DNA of 64,000 bases. Source: an uncultured Collinsella sp. Lineage in GTDB: Bacteria; Actinomycetota; Coriobacteriia; Coriobacteriales; Coriobacteriaceae. Location of the stretch: assembly GCA_902497065.1 (NCBI GenBank), contig CABVDH010000008.1:15480-79479 (forward strand), in the 5' to 3' direction. Below, in pieces: positions 32,032 through 40,928 of the stretch (position 1 is its first letter; the number at the start of each line of letters is the position of its first letter). The translations under genes and the position numbers were made by a program. The notes beneath the pieces were generated by a model, which worked only from the letters and a program-made list of their open reading frames with translations, was not told the DNA's origin and ran no database searches.

Positions 32032-33292
32032 CCTCATCGACCTGGTGTACGACTGCCCCGCCGACATAGCCGTGAAGCTGGGATACGACAAGCTCACCGA
32101 CCTGCACAACAAGTGGATCAAGGACATGGTGTTCGGCACCGAGGACGAGACCATCCAGGCGCACCGAGGCTCGTTCAAGACCACGTGCCTGCACATCTCG
32201 TTCGCCTTCATCCTCGTGCTGTTCCCCGGCGAGCGCGTCATATTCCTGCGCAAGACCGACGACGACGTGGCGGAGGTCATGACGGCCACGGCCAACGTTC
32301 TTCAATCGGAGTGGTTCCAGGCCCTCGGGCGCATGCTCTACGGCACCGACCTCGTGATAACCAAGGCCACGCAGTCCTCGGTGTCGACGAACCTCAAACA
32401 GGGCGTGTCGGGCGCTCCCCAGTTGCTGGGGCTTGGCTGCGGCGGCTCTCTCACGGGCAAGCACGCCGACAAGGTGTTCACCGACGACATCGTGAACGTG
32501 AAGGACAGGGTGTCCGCAGCCGAGCGCGAGCGCATCAAGCTGCTGTACATGGAGCTTCAGAACATCCGCAACCGAGGCGGGCGCATCTTCAACACGGGCA
32601 CGCCGTGGCACAAGGACGACGCCTTCCAGCTGATGCCCAACATCCGCCGATGGAGCTGCTTCGAGACGGGCCTCATGAGCCGGGAGGACATAGAGCGCGT
32701 GAGGGCCAGCATGTCGCCGTCCCTGTTCGCGGCCAACTACGAGCTGAAGCACATCGCCGACGAGGACGCCATGTTCACCAACGCGCAGTTCTTCAAGGAG
32801 CCGCAGCTATTGGCAGACGGCATAGGACACATAGACGCGAGCTACGGCGGCGCGGACTACACGGCGTTCACCTGCGTCAGGGAGAGGGGCGGTACCTGGT
32901 ACGCGCACATCCGCATGTGGCACAGGCACGTGGACGACTGCCTCGACGAGATCCTGAAGGAGTGCAAGGCCCTGCGCATAGGCACCGTCTTCTGCGAGTC
33001 GAACGCCGACAAGGGCTATCTGCGCAAGTCCATCATCCGCAGGGGGCACCCGTGCTGCTCCTACCAGGAGGCGGAGAACAAGTACATCAAGATAAGCACG
33101 CACCTGCGCAGCCAGTGGGCCAACGTGAGGTTCCTCGACTGCGACCAGTACCCGCTCGACGCGGACGCATTGAACCAGGTGCTCGACTACAGCGAGAACG
33201 CGGCGCACGACGACATGCCTGATTCGCTCGCAAGCGCGATAAGGCAGTGGCAGAGCAAGCCGGGCGTTAAGTTCTTCAAGGGAGGCATATAA
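32015..33292 (+). CDS. terL: Terminase large subunit
   Basis: 425 residues. ATPase region with a deviant Walker A HRGSFKTT at 50-57, FLRKTDDDVAEVM, and Walker B-like KVFTDDIVN; the C-terminal part carries nuclease-type acidic residues (DASYGGADYTAF, FCESNADKGY). It packages DNA into the prohead and cuts concatemers. Followed directly by the portal gene. Confidence 0.9.
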   Translation: MPTRADLIDLVYDCPADIAVKLGYDKLTDLHNKWIKDMVFGTEDETIQAHRGSFKTTCLHISFAFILVLFPGERVIFLRKTDDDVAEVMTATANVLQSEWFQALGRMLYGTDLVITKATQSSVSTNLKQGVSGAPQLLGLGCGGSLTGKHADKVFTDDIVNVKDRVSAAERERIKLLYMELQNIRNRGGRIFNTGTPWHKDDAFQLMPNIRRWSCFETGLMSREDIERVRASMSPSLFAANYELKHIADEDAMFTNAQFFKEPQLLADGIGHIDASYGGADYTAFTCVRERGGTWYAHIRMWHRHVDDCLDEILKECKALRIGTVFCESNADKGYLRKSIIRRGHPCCSYQEAENKYIKISTHLRSQWANVRFLDCDQYPLDADALNQVLDYSENAAHDDMPDSLASAIRQWQSKPGVKFFKGGI

Positions 33293-34744
33293 GTGGCGCA
33301 CGAGTTCCATTCCTTCTACTACGACCAGATGCAGCGCGAGCCTGAGACCGAGGACTTCCGCGTGCCCGCGGGCACCGAGATGACGCCCGAGCTGCTGCAG
33401 CGGCTAATCGACGAGTTCGAGCAGTCCCACAAGCCGCGCTACGAGTACCTGGACGCGGCCTACAGGGGCCATTACGCCATCTTCGACCGCGCCTGGCGCA
33501 GGAAGCCCGACTACAAGCCCGACAACCGCATGGCGGCTGACTTCGCCTACACCATCACGCAGACCTTCGAGGGCTACTTCATCGGCGTGCCCATGACGCT
33601 TTCCGTGCGAAACGCCGAGGGGATGCCCGATTCGCGGAAAAGCGCCGTGGAGGCGTTCATCGCCGAGTTCACGGCGAGAAACCTTCAGGAGGACGTGGAC
33701 GCAGAGCTTTCGAAGATGGCCTCGAAGTTCGGCCATGCCTACGAGATGCTCTACCAAGACGAGGACGGCATGCCGCGCTCAATCGCGGTAGCGCCGCTGA
33801 CCGCCTTCATGGTGTACGACGACTCCGTGCTGAAGCGCCCGCTGTTCTTCGTGCGCTGGTTCTACGGCGACGACGGGGCCATCAAGGGCAGCTGGTCGGA
33901 TGCAGCGCAGGTGGTCGATTTCGCCCGCACAAACGATGGCTTCGCCTTCGGCGAGCCTAGCGCGCATGCGTTCGGAAGCGTGCCCGCGGTCGATTTCCGC
34001 CAGAATACCGAGGGGCGCGGCCTCTACGAGGGCGTGCTGTCGCTCATCGAGCAGTACAACGCCGTGCTGTCCGAGAAGGCCAACGACGTCGAGTACTTCA
34101 GCGATTGCTACATGGTGGTCAAGGGCAAGGAGCTTGACGAGTCCGAGATAGAGAACATCCGCGAGAACAAGATCATCAACCTGTTCGGCGAATCGACCGA
34201 GGGCCTCGACGTGATGTTCCTCGTGAAGCCGAACGCCGACGGCGTGCAGGAAAACCTCATCAACCGCCTGGAAACGCTCATCTACAAGACTGCCATGGTG
34301 CCCGACATCACCGACGACAACTTCGCCACGGCCTCCGGCATAGCGCTCAAGATGCGCATGATGCCCATGAGCAACCTGGCGCGAAACAAGGAGCTGAAGT
34401 TCAGGCGCGGCGTGCAGGAGCGCATGCGCCTTCTGGCCGCCTACCCCAACGCCGATTTCGCAGGCGACGACTGGCAGGCCGTGGAAGTGACCATGCACCG
34501 CAACATGCCCGACGACCTGCAATCCGAGGCAAGCGTGGCCGGGCAGCTCTCTGGCATCGTGTCCGAGGAGACCCAGCTTTCCGTGCTCTCGTGCGTGAGC
34601 GACCCGAAGGCAGAGATGCAGCGCAAGCGCGACGAGCAGGAAGAGAAGGCCGACGCCATAAGCGGCGGCATGCCCACCAATAGGACGGCTCAGGCCGATG
34701 ACACCGAAGAGGAAGGAACCAACGATGAAGGTAGCGATCTATAG
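33293..34744 (+). CDS. Portal protein (SPP1 gp6-like)
   Basis: 483 residues from GTG 33293. Features: LIDEFEQSHKPRYEYLDAAY, FAYTITQTFEGYFIGVPMTL, QYNAVLSEKANDVEYFSDCY and the MVPDITDDNFATASGIALKM segment typical of the SPP1-type portal. Acidic C-terminal tail. Forms the dodecameric DNA entry ring at the capsid vertex. Confidence 0.9.
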   Translation: MAHEFHSFYYDQMQREPETEDFRVPAGTEMTPELLQRLIDEFEQSHKPRYEYLDAAYRGHYAIFDRAWRRKPDYKPDNRMAADFAYTITQTFEGYFIGVPMTLSVRNAEGMPDSRKSAVEAFIAEFTARNLQEDVDAELSKMASKFGHAYEMLYQDEDGMPRSIAVAPLTAFMVYDDSVLKRPLFFVRWFYGDDGAIKGSWSDAAQVVDFARTNDGFAFGEPSAHAFGSVPAVDFRQNTEGRGLYEGVLSLIEQYNAVLSEKANDVEYFSDCYMVVKGKELDESEIENIRENKIINLFGESTEGLDVMFLVKPNADGVQENLINRLETLIYKTAMVPDITDDNFATASGIALKMRMMPMSNLARNKELKFRRGVQERMRLLAAYPNADFAGDDWQAVEVTMHRNMPDDLQSEASVAGQLSGIVSEETQLSVLSCVSDPKAEMQRKRDEQEEKADAISGGMPTNRTAQADDTEEEGTNDEGSDL

Positions 34745-35174
34745 CCGAGGCAAGCGCCTTGCCATCCGCGAGCAGCCGAGCGCAGAGGCGCCAATTATCG
34801 GAACGATGGGCAGCGGTTGCGCCGCGCACGTCGAGGATGCCGCACCCGGATGGCTTGAGCTGACCATGGGCGGCTACATCCGCGAAGACCTCGTGACGGT
34901 CGGCTCCCTGGTGGATACGACAACGTACGCAATCAAGGAGCAGCCGAGCTGTGCGCCGCAGCCCGAGGCGGAACAGCAGCAGGAAGCGCCTGCGCAAGAG
35001 GCCGAACCCAAGCCTGCCGAAGAGCAGCCCGAGGCTGACGACAACGCCGGCCTGATGGCCATGAAGATCAACGAGCTGCGCGAGCTTGCCAAGGGAAGCG
35101 GCGTGGCCCTTCCGAAGAACGCCACCAAGGCGCAGATCATCGAGCTTCTTATGAGCAGCGATGAGCAAGCCTAG
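34725..35174 (+). CDS. SH3-like/Rho-N domain head protein
   Basis: 149 residues from ATG 34725 with GGAAGGAACC upstream, overlapping the portal by 20 bases. N-terminal ~65 resemble a bacterial SH3 domain (AIREQPSAEAPIIGTMGSGC), a Glu/Pro/Ala-rich linker follows, and the C-terminus (MKINELRELAKGSGVALPKN, KAQIIELL) is a Rho-N/SAP-like motif. Likely nucleic acid contacting; role in head assembly unknown. Confidence 0.7.
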   Translation: MKVAIYSRGKRLAIREQPSAEAPIIGTMGSGCAAHVEDAAPGWLELTMGGYIREDLVTVGSLVDTTTYAIKEQPSCAPQPEAEQQQEAPAQEAEPKPAEEQPEADDNAGLMAMKINELRELAKGSGVALPKNATKAQIIELLMSSDEQA

Positions 35175-36687
35175 CGACGAGTACTGGCGCGAGCGCCGAG
35201 ACGAGTTCCTTGCGCAGCTTGAGAAGGACGAGGCCGCCTTGCGCAAGCGTCTTGAGAAGGTGTACGCCAGCGAGGCGGCAAAGCTCGACCGCGTCATAGC
35301 CGCCTACTACGCCCAGTACGGCGAGGACAAGGTGATCGAGTACCGCCGCCTGCTGCAATCCATCAGCGCGGAAGACCGAACCCTGCTCATGGAGCGCATG
35401 GACGACTTTGCCAAGAAGTACCCGCAGTACGCCGACCTCATGCCCGTCCGCGAGTCCATCTACCGGCTGAACGAGCTTGAGGCCATCCAGCTTCAGATAC
35501 GCATCCAGCAGTACGAGATAGGGGCCATCGAGCAGGCAGAGCTTCAGCGCCACTTCTCCGAGCAGGCGCGCCGCGCGGCCAACATGGCCGCCGAGGAGCT
35601 GGGCTTCGGCAAGGACTTCTACCGCTACGACTCCGAGGTGGTCAAGGCCACCGTGGGGGCAGCATGGGCCGCCGGCGAAGACTTCTCGGCGCGCATCTGG
35701 GCAAACCGCGAGAAGCTGGCGAGCTATCTCAACGACGACTTCTCGAAGCTCATAGCGCGCGGCGTCTCCTATGACGAGATCTCGCGCGAGCTTCGGGCGA
35801 GGCTGAACCACAGCGGCACCCGAACGGCCATGCGCCTCGTGTACACCGAGGGCACGTACCTCTTCAACGAGGCGCAGGCCCGCGTTCACGAGTCCGAGTT
35901 CGAAAGCTACGCCATAAGCTGCATACACGACGGCAAGGCCTGCGAGGTGTGCCGCGAGCTTGAGGCCTACCAGAAGCAGCACCCCGCCAAGTTGTCCGAG
36001 CGCATGCCAGGCACGAACTTCCCGCCCATGCACCCGTGGTGCCGCTGCTCATACACCCTTGAGGTGGCCAATTGGGATAAGTGGATAGACGAGTATGTGC
36101 AGAAGCGCGGAGGCGATTCGGGCACCCAAGCCACGCGCTTGCGCTCCGACGCCATGGTGCGAGAGCCTGGAACCACATCGTTCCTGCAATCGCTTCAACG
36201 CGTAGGCTCGACGCTCGCGGGGCTTGATTTCAGGCTCAAGGGCCAGCAGTCGCTCGCGCGCAAGATTCGCACCGACTCGCACGACAAGACCATGAGCGAG
36301 CAGGAAGCGGCCGACTCCATCCACGACGTGCTGCGGTACACCTACCAGCTTCAAACGGCCAGCTTCGCCGACGAGTTCGCCCGCATCCGCGCCGAGCTTG
36401 AGAAGGCTGGCTATACTCTGGTCAAGGTCAAGAACACGCTGCAGAGCACGGGCGTGACCTATCGTGGCGTCAACTGCCAGTTCGAGACGCCCGACGGCTT
36501 CAAGTTCGAGCTTCAGTTCCATACGCCCGAGTCGCTTGCCCTGAAGGAGAACGAACTTCACAAGCTCTACGAGGAGCAGCGGCTTCCCGAGACCGACCCG
36601 AAACGGCGCGCCGAGCTTGTGCGCCGCATGATAGAGCTGTCCGACGGGCTTTCAACCCCGCCCAACATCGAGGAGGTGCGCAAATGA
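35161..36687 (+). CDS. MuF-type minor head protein with C-terminal RelA/SpoT-like domain
   Basis: 508 residues. Residues ~1-195 are helical; ~200-305 are the phage Mu gpF-like head morphogenesis domain (GTRTAMRLVYTEGTYLFNEA, CIHDGKACEVCRELEAYQ, FPPMHPWCRCSYTLEV). Beyond ~340 an extra domain follows: LKGQQSLARKI, DVLRYTYQLQTASFADEFAR, YRGVNCQFETPDGFKFELQF with HTPES and a terminal helix. Its layout resembles alarmone synthetase folds (YRSLH and ExQ signatures). MuF proteins carrying toxin domains are known in temperate phages; here a tiny gene overlaps the end. Confidence 0.8.
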   Translation: MSKPSDEYWRERRDEFLAQLEKDEAALRKRLEKVYASEAAKLDRVIAAYYAQYGEDKVIEYRRLLQSISAEDRTLLMERMDDFAKKYPQYADLMPVRESIYRLNELEAIQLQIRIQQYEIGAIEQAELQRHFSEQARRAANMAAEELGFGKDFYRYDSEVVKATVGAAWAAGEDFSARIWANREKLASYLNDDFSKLIARGVSYDEISRELRARLNHSGTRTAMRLVYTEGTYLFNEAQARVHESEFESYAISCIHDGKACEVCRELEAYQKQHPAKLSERMPGTNFPPMHPWCRCSYTLEVANWDKWIDEYVQKRGGDSGTQATRLRSDAMVREPGTTSFLQSLQRVGSTLAGLDFRLKGQQSLARKIRTDSHDKTMSEQEAADSIHDVLRYTYQLQTASFADEFARIRAELEKAGYTLVKVKNTLQSTGVTYRGVNCQFETPDGFKFELQFHTPESLALKENELHKLYEEQRLPETDPKRRAELVRRMIELSDGLSTPPNIEEVRK

Positions 36688-36893
36688 TTTACTACACCGA
36701 CGATTCCGTGAAGCGCGTGTCTCGCATCGACCTTGAGGCAGGAACCGCAGAGACCTACAACTTCACGCTCGGGAGATGGCGCGACGACAACGACCTGTGG
36801 GCCGTGCTGGTAGGCGAGCTTTGGCTTGACGAGATAAGCCAAGAGCAGGCCGAGGCTATCATCCGCAAGCGCAACAAGGAACTCCACCGCTAA
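36684..36893 (+). CDS. Small protein following MuF protein; candidate immunity protein
   Basis: 69 residues (MIYYTDDSVKRVSRIDLEAG...), ATGA overlap with the MuF gene, terminator 35 bp later. Compact alpha/beta, no recognised domain. Position directly behind a toxin-like domain makes an immunity or chaperone role attractive; this is an inference. Confidence 0.65.
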   Translation: MIYYTDDSVKRVSRIDLEAGTAETYNFTLGRWRDDNDLWAVLVGELWLDEISQEQAEAIIRKRNKELHR

Positions 36894-36927
36894 AACCGAA
36901 CACCCTTCTCACCTCCACGGTAGAACG

Positions 36928-36953
36928 AAGCCCCCGACATGGGGGCTTTTCTT
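36928..36953 (+). terminator. Terminator inside the late region
   Basis: AAGCCCCC-GACAT-GGGGGCTT followed by TTCTTTT. Splits the portal/MuF transcript from scaffold/capsid genes, allowing higher capsid expression. Confidence 0.8.
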
Positions 36954-36971
36954 TTGCCGATTGGAGGAGAC

Positions 36972-37235
36972 GTGATCAGGGCCGAGTACATCACACGCCG
37001 GGGCTGCCCCGCGTGCGAAGCCTACAGGAAGGCGGTCATAGAGCCGCTTGCAGCCGAATACCCAGACCAGGTGCGCGAGCACTGGGCATGGGACGGCCTC
37101 ATGGAGCGGCTGAACAACTCCGAGCGCATAACGCGCATCCCCATGGTGGTGATAACCGACGAAGGCGTGGAGGTCATGCGCCTTGCCGATCTGCCGACGC
37201 TAGAACGCCTTGAAGACATCCTAGACCCCTCGTAG
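36972..37235 (+). CDS. Thioredoxin/glutaredoxin-like protein
   Basis: 87 residues from GTG 36972, preceded by TTGGAGGAGA. RAEYITRRGCPACEAYRKAV holds a CPAC redox motif at the start of a helix, and RITRIPMVVI supplies the cis-Pro strand of the thioredoxin fold. Unusual between head genes. A ~160-bp gene-free stretch follows (37236-37394), probably carrying the promoter for the scaffold/capsid unit. Confidence 0.75.
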   Translation: MIRAEYITRRGCPACEAYRKAVIEPLAAEYPDQVREHWAWDGLMERLNNSERITRIPMVVITDEGVEVMRLADLPTLERLEDILDPS

Positions 37236-37394
37236 CGGGCGAATCTCACGCACGCGGGACACTGGCTTGGTCAAAGACCGACCGAGCGTTGAAGTCGTTA
37301 AAAGCCACGGCATCGGGCAGGCGTGGAACCCGCTAAAAGCTACGGCGAAACGTGCAGGCATGAGCCACGAGAAACCTTATGGAGGGTGCGAAAC

Positions 37395-38081
37395 ATGGCG
37401 AAAGACGGAAACCGACAGAAGTTCGCTGGCGTAGCGGGCGGAAACCTCACGCCGCCGCAGGGCGGAAGTGCCGACCCCGCAAGCGATGGTACAGAAGGCA
37501 ATGAGGGCACCGACCCAGACCCCGAGCCTAGCGGCAACGAGGGCAACGGCACCGACCCCAAGCCCTCGGGCAAGACGTACACCGACGACGAGGTGAACAC
37601 CATCGTGCAGCAGAAGCTCGCGCGCGAGGGCAAGAAGCTCGAAAAGCGCATCCGCGAGGAGCTTGCGCAGCAGGCCGACGACAAGCGCTCCGAGGCCGAG
37701 AAGCTGGCGGGCATGAACGACCTGCAGCGCGCGCAGTACGAGCTGAAGAAGGCCCAGGGCGAGAAGGCCGAGCTTGAGCGTCGCATCAACCTCTCCGAGC
37801 AGATGGGCGTCGCGCGCTCCGAGCTGAAGGCCGCAGGCATCGACCTCGGCGACGAGCTGCTGTCCATGTTCGTTACGGAGAAGGCCGACGACACCAACGC
37901 CGCCATCTCCAAGATCAAGGAGCTGTTCCCCAAGGCGGTAAACGCCGCCGTGCAGGAGGCGCTGAAGCGCCAGCCCCCGAAGGACGGCGCGGGCGCCAAG
38001 CCCAGCCAGTCCTTCGCATCGAAGTTCGCATCCGATTACAGCAACCGAATGAACGGAGGAAAGAAAGATGGCGCTCAATAA
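37395..38081 (+). CDS. Phage scaffolding protein (DUF4355-like)
   Basis: 228 residues from ATG 37395 (GGAGGGTGCGAAAC upstream). Disordered acidic Gly/Pro/Asp N-terminus, a long coiled coil (KLEKRIREELAQQADDKRSE) and the helix ARSELKAAGIDLGDELLSMF; typical DUF4355 scaffold organisation. Directs capsid assembly and leaves before packaging. Overlaps the next gene by 14 bases. Confidence 0.85.
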   Translation: MAKDGNRQKFAGVAGGNLTPPQGGSADPASDGTEGNEGTDPDPEPSGNEGNGTDPKPSGKTYTDDEVNTIVQQKLAREGKKLEKRIREELAQQADDKRSEAEKLAGMNDLQRAQYELKKAQGEKAELERRINLSEQMGVARSELKAAGIDLGDELLSMFVTEKADDTNAAISKIKELFPKAVNAAVQEALKRQPPKDGAGAKPSQSFASKFASDYSNRMNGGKKDGAQ

Positions 38082-38382
38082 GGCGTTCACCTACGGCGAG
38101 TCCCAAAGCATCCTCGATTCCGAGGTGGGCATCGTCGCGAAGACCCGCACCGCCACGCAGGCCATGGCCAAGGAGGTCGATGGCCGCAAGCTCATCAAGG
38201 CGGGCGCACTCTTCACGGGCACGTCCGAGTTCGGCGTGTTCCTTGAGGACTACGACATGACCGACACCGACAAGTGCCCGGCTGCGGTCATCTTCCAGGG
38301 CCGACTCAAGGCCGACAAGGTATCCACCGAGGCCAAGGCGAAGAAGGCAGACCTCGCCGCCGCAGGCCTCTACCTGGTTTAA
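38068..38382 (+). CDS. Small head protein, probable capsid decoration protein
   Basis: 104 residues between scaffold and major capsid genes; AGGAAAGAAAG upstream. Soluble beta-rich sequence (AGALFTGTSEFGVFLEDYDM). Position equals that of decoration/stabiliser genes; sequence family not recognised. Confidence 0.6.
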   Translation: MALNKAFTYGESQSILDSEVGIVAKTRTATQAMAKEVDGRKLIKAGALFTGTSEFGVFLEDYDMTDTDKCPAAVIFQGRLKADKVSTEAKAKKADLAAAGLYLV

Positions 38383-38400
38383 CGAAAGGAGCAGCGCAAC

Positions 38401-39480
38401 ATGCGTCTCATCTCTGAACTCATCACCGAGCGCGACATGCTCGACTTCTCGCAGGGCTTCAACGTCCAACGCAGCTACACAGGCTCCCGCCTGTTCCCCG
38501 ACCGCAAGACGCAGTACATCGAGGCCGAGTACACGCGCCTGGCCGAGAACGGCAACCTGCCCACCGTTGCCATGATCCACGGCTTCGACACCGAGGCACA
38601 CATCGGTTCCCGCGTGCCGTTCGAGCGCGTCACCACCGAGTCCCTGCTCATCAAGGAGAAGATCAATCTCTCCGAGCGCCTGCGCCGCATCACGCGCGGC
38701 CTCGACATGCAGATGGACTCCGTGCGCCGCTACGTCTTCGACGACGTGGCCCGCACCGCAGAGTCCGTCGTCACGCGCGCCGAGAAGGCCAAGATCGAGG
38801 CTCTGACCACGGGCAAGATGGTCATCGCCGAGAACAACGTCTCCATGGAAATCGACTTCGGCGTGCCCGAGGACCAGAAGGTCACCGCCAAGTGGGCCGT
38901 GGCCGACGCCGACATCCTGGGCGACATCGACAATTGGGTGACCATCGCGCAGGGCAAGGGCCAGACCCCGACCGTGGCCGTCACCTCCAAGAAGGTGTTC
39001 TCCCTCATCCAGCGCAACGCCGCCGTGCAGAAGGCCATCTTCGGCGTCAACGGCGCGGGCATCCTGCCCAGCCTGGCGCAGGTGAACAACCTGCTCGCGC
39101 AGCAGTTCAACGGCCTCACGCTGACCGTTGACGAGGAGCGCTACGGCATCATCGGGGCCGAGGGCGGCAGCGTGTCCCAGGGCCGCTTCTTCCCCGAGGA
39201 CAAGTTCGTCATGTGCTCCGTGGGCTACGACGGCTCCGTGGGCACGGGCCTTTGGGGCGTCACCCCCGAGGAGCTTGAGCAGGGCGGCGCTTTCGACGAG
39301 AAGCGCCAGATGCAGTTCGTCACCTGCACCCGCTGGGACACCCCCGACCCCGTGGCCACGTGGACGAAGGCCTCCGGCGTGTTCATCCCCGTGCTGCCCA
39401 ATGTCTACGGCCACATCATCGCGACCATCGACACGACATCCACGCAGGCCCTTGAGGCCTCCGACCACGTGGAGGGCTAG
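38401..39480 (+). CDS. Major capsid protein (gpE-like)
   Basis: 359 residues. FSQGFNVQRSYTGSRLFPDR, VPFERVTTESLLIKEKINLS, VRRYVFDDVARTAESVVTRA and the C-terminal WTKASGVFIPVLPN fit the lambda gpE-type major capsid family with an HK97 fold. GAAAGGAGCAGC precedes the ATG. Strong codon bias matches a highly expressed gene. Confidence 0.9.
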   Translation: MRLISELITERDMLDFSQGFNVQRSYTGSRLFPDRKTQYIEAEYTRLAENGNLPTVAMIHGFDTEAHIGSRVPFERVTTESLLIKEKINLSERLRRITRGLDMQMDSVRRYVFDDVARTAESVVTRAEKAKIEALTTGKMVIAENNVSMEIDFGVPEDQKVTAKWAVADADILGDIDNWVTIAQGKGQTPTVAVTSKKVFSLIQRNAAVQKAIFGVNGAGILPSLAQVNNLLAQQFNGLTLTVDEERYGIIGAEGGSVSQGRFFPEDKFVMCSVGYDGSVGTGLWGVTPEELEQGGAFDEKRQMQFVTCTRWDTPDPVATWTKASGVFIPVLPNVYGHIIATIDTTSTQALEASDHVEG

Positions 39481-39483
39481 CCC

Positions 39484-39828
39484 ATGGCCGCGCTCGTAGA
39501 CCGCGTTAAGGCGCGATACCTCCCAGACGAGGCCATGCCCGACGACCCTGCCATCGAGGAGATGATCCAGACGGTCACCGACCGCTTGCTCATCCGCCTC
39601 AAGGTCGAGCGGCTTCCGCGCCTGGCCGAGTCAATCGCCGTCGATGCGGCGGTGAAGGCCCTGCGCCTGCGCGGCTACGAGGGCAGCACCTCAGAGTCGG
39701 CGTCCGACGGCGGCAGCATGTCGAACTCGTTCATCGACGACGTGCTGTCCGCCTATTCGAGCGACATCGAGGCCCTGCGCGACGCGTGCCGCCCCAAGGG
39801 CATCAAGTTCATGGGAGCGCGCCGGTGA
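39484..39828 (+). CDS. Head-tail connector protein
   Basis: 114 residues; LPDEAMPDDPAIEEMIQTVT, DRLLIRLKVERLPRLAESIA are typical of gp6/gp15-type connector helices. Three bases after capsid stop. Forms a ring under the portal. Confidence 0.75.
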   Translation: MAALVDRVKARYLPDEAMPDDPAIEEMIQTVTDRLLIRLKVERLPRLAESIAVDAAVKALRLRGYEGSTSESASDGGSMSNSFIDDVLSAYSSDIEALRDACRPKGIKFMGARR

Positions 39829-40139
39829 AGTGGTACAGGGCCAGGGCGTTCAGGCGCGAGCAGACGGGCACCGACGAGCTGCACAACCCCGTCTGCTCGA
39901 CCGTCGAGGCGTTCGACTTCTTCGTGCGCTTCGGCCCGAGCCACAAGGCTCGCAGCGCCGAGACGGGAAACGCCTTCGACAGCGTTTCCCGCGCCCTGCT
40001 CACCAAGCGCCCGGCAAGCGACTTTGCCGGCATCTGCGGCGTCGAGGTCAAAGGGGCTTCCTACGAGGTCGAGAACGTCATGGCCGACGGCGACGCAACC
40101 GTCGTGAGCGTCAAGAGGTGCAAGCCATGGGCCTCGTGA
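39825..40139 (+). CDS. Head closure-type protein
   Basis: 104 residues from GTG 39825 overlapping the previous stop (GTGA). Basic start MKWYRARAFRREQTGTDELH and KARSAETGNAFDSVSRALLT; the gene order connector-closure-gp10-terminator supports a head-tail joining role. Confidence 0.7.
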   Translation: MKWYRARAFRREQTGTDELHNPVCSTVEAFDFFVRFGPSHKARSAETGNAFDSVSRALLTKRPASDFAGICGVEVKGASYEVENVMADGDATVVSVKRCKPWAS

Positions 40140-40492
40140 TACGCGACGTGAACGGTCTTGCCGGAAAGCTCAACCGCCTTTCGCACGTAAGGTTCGAGGC
40201 CGTGATCATGAAGAACATGGCCCAAATCTACAACCGTGGCAAAGCGGACGGCGGAACGCCCGTATCTACCGAGAAGACCAGGCCTGGTGGGCCACACGGC
40301 GAGCTGCGCATGTCGTTGGGGCAGTCCGGCGACACCGTCGGATACACGAAGGACTACGCGCCTCACGTCGAGTACGGCCACCGCACGGTGAACGGCGGAT
40401 ACGTGGAGGGGCAGCGATTCCTGCAACGCAACGTCAAGGCGCAAGAGCCGATATTCAGACAAGACCTAATCGACCAGCTACGGAAGCTCTAG
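40127..40492 (+). CDS. HK97 gp10-like tail-connector protein
   Basis: 121 residues from ATG 40127. MKNMAQIYNRGKADGGTPVS, THEN-type GGPHGELRMSLGQSGDTVGY and APHVEYGHRTVNGGYVEGQR and FLQRNVKAQEPIF are characteristic of HK97 gp10/TP901-1-like proteins. Overlaps the previous gene by 13 bases. Confidence 0.8.
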   Translation: MGLVIRDVNGLAGKLNRLSHVRFEAVIMKNMAQIYNRGKADGGTPVSTEKTRPGGPHGELRMSLGQSGDTVGYTKDYAPHVEYGHRTVNGGYVEGQRFLQRNVKAQEPIFRQDLIDQLRKL

Positions 40493-40502
40493 GGAGGGCG
40501 CG

Positions 40503-40916
40503 ATGATCCAACGATTAAGCCTCGCGGTGTTCCTCGGTTGCCTCATAGAGGCCATCGAGGCGGGTACCGGCACCAGCTGCTACGACAGCCCAGAGAATCG
40601 TGATTCGCCGCTTTACAGCGTCGAGCTGCAATCGACGCAGCCTGAGAACACCAAAACCATGTACATCGACGCCATCACCGTTTGGGTGCACTGCATCAGC
40701 GAGCCAGTGCGCCCATACAGCAACGCCAAGGTGCTCGGCATGGTGCAGCGGCTCGAACAGGCGCTTGCTGACGGCTTCGAGCTTCCAGCGCCGTTCAGCC
40801 TCTACCGCACGACCTGCAACGGCGTGCAGACCGTAAAGAAAGACGAGACCGACGAGGGCCACGCCATCGCGGAGTTCACGTTCCGCGTCTGCTACGGCCT
40901 CCGCGTCAAGAACTAG
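40503..40916 (+). CDS. Tail terminator-type protein (DUF5072-like)
   Basis: 137 residues; IDAITVWVHCISEPVRPYSN and GYLR-type ending FRVCYGLRVKN. Order before the major tail protein fits a tail completion/terminator protein. Confidence 0.75.
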   Translation: MIQRLSLAVFLGCLIEAIEAGTGTSCYDSPENRDSPLYSVELQSTQPENTKTMYIDAITVWVHCISEPVRPYSNAKVLGMVQRLEQALADGFELPAPFSLYRTTCNGVQTVKKDETDEGHAIAEFTFRVCYGLRVKN

Positions 40917-40928
40917 AAAGGAACCGAG

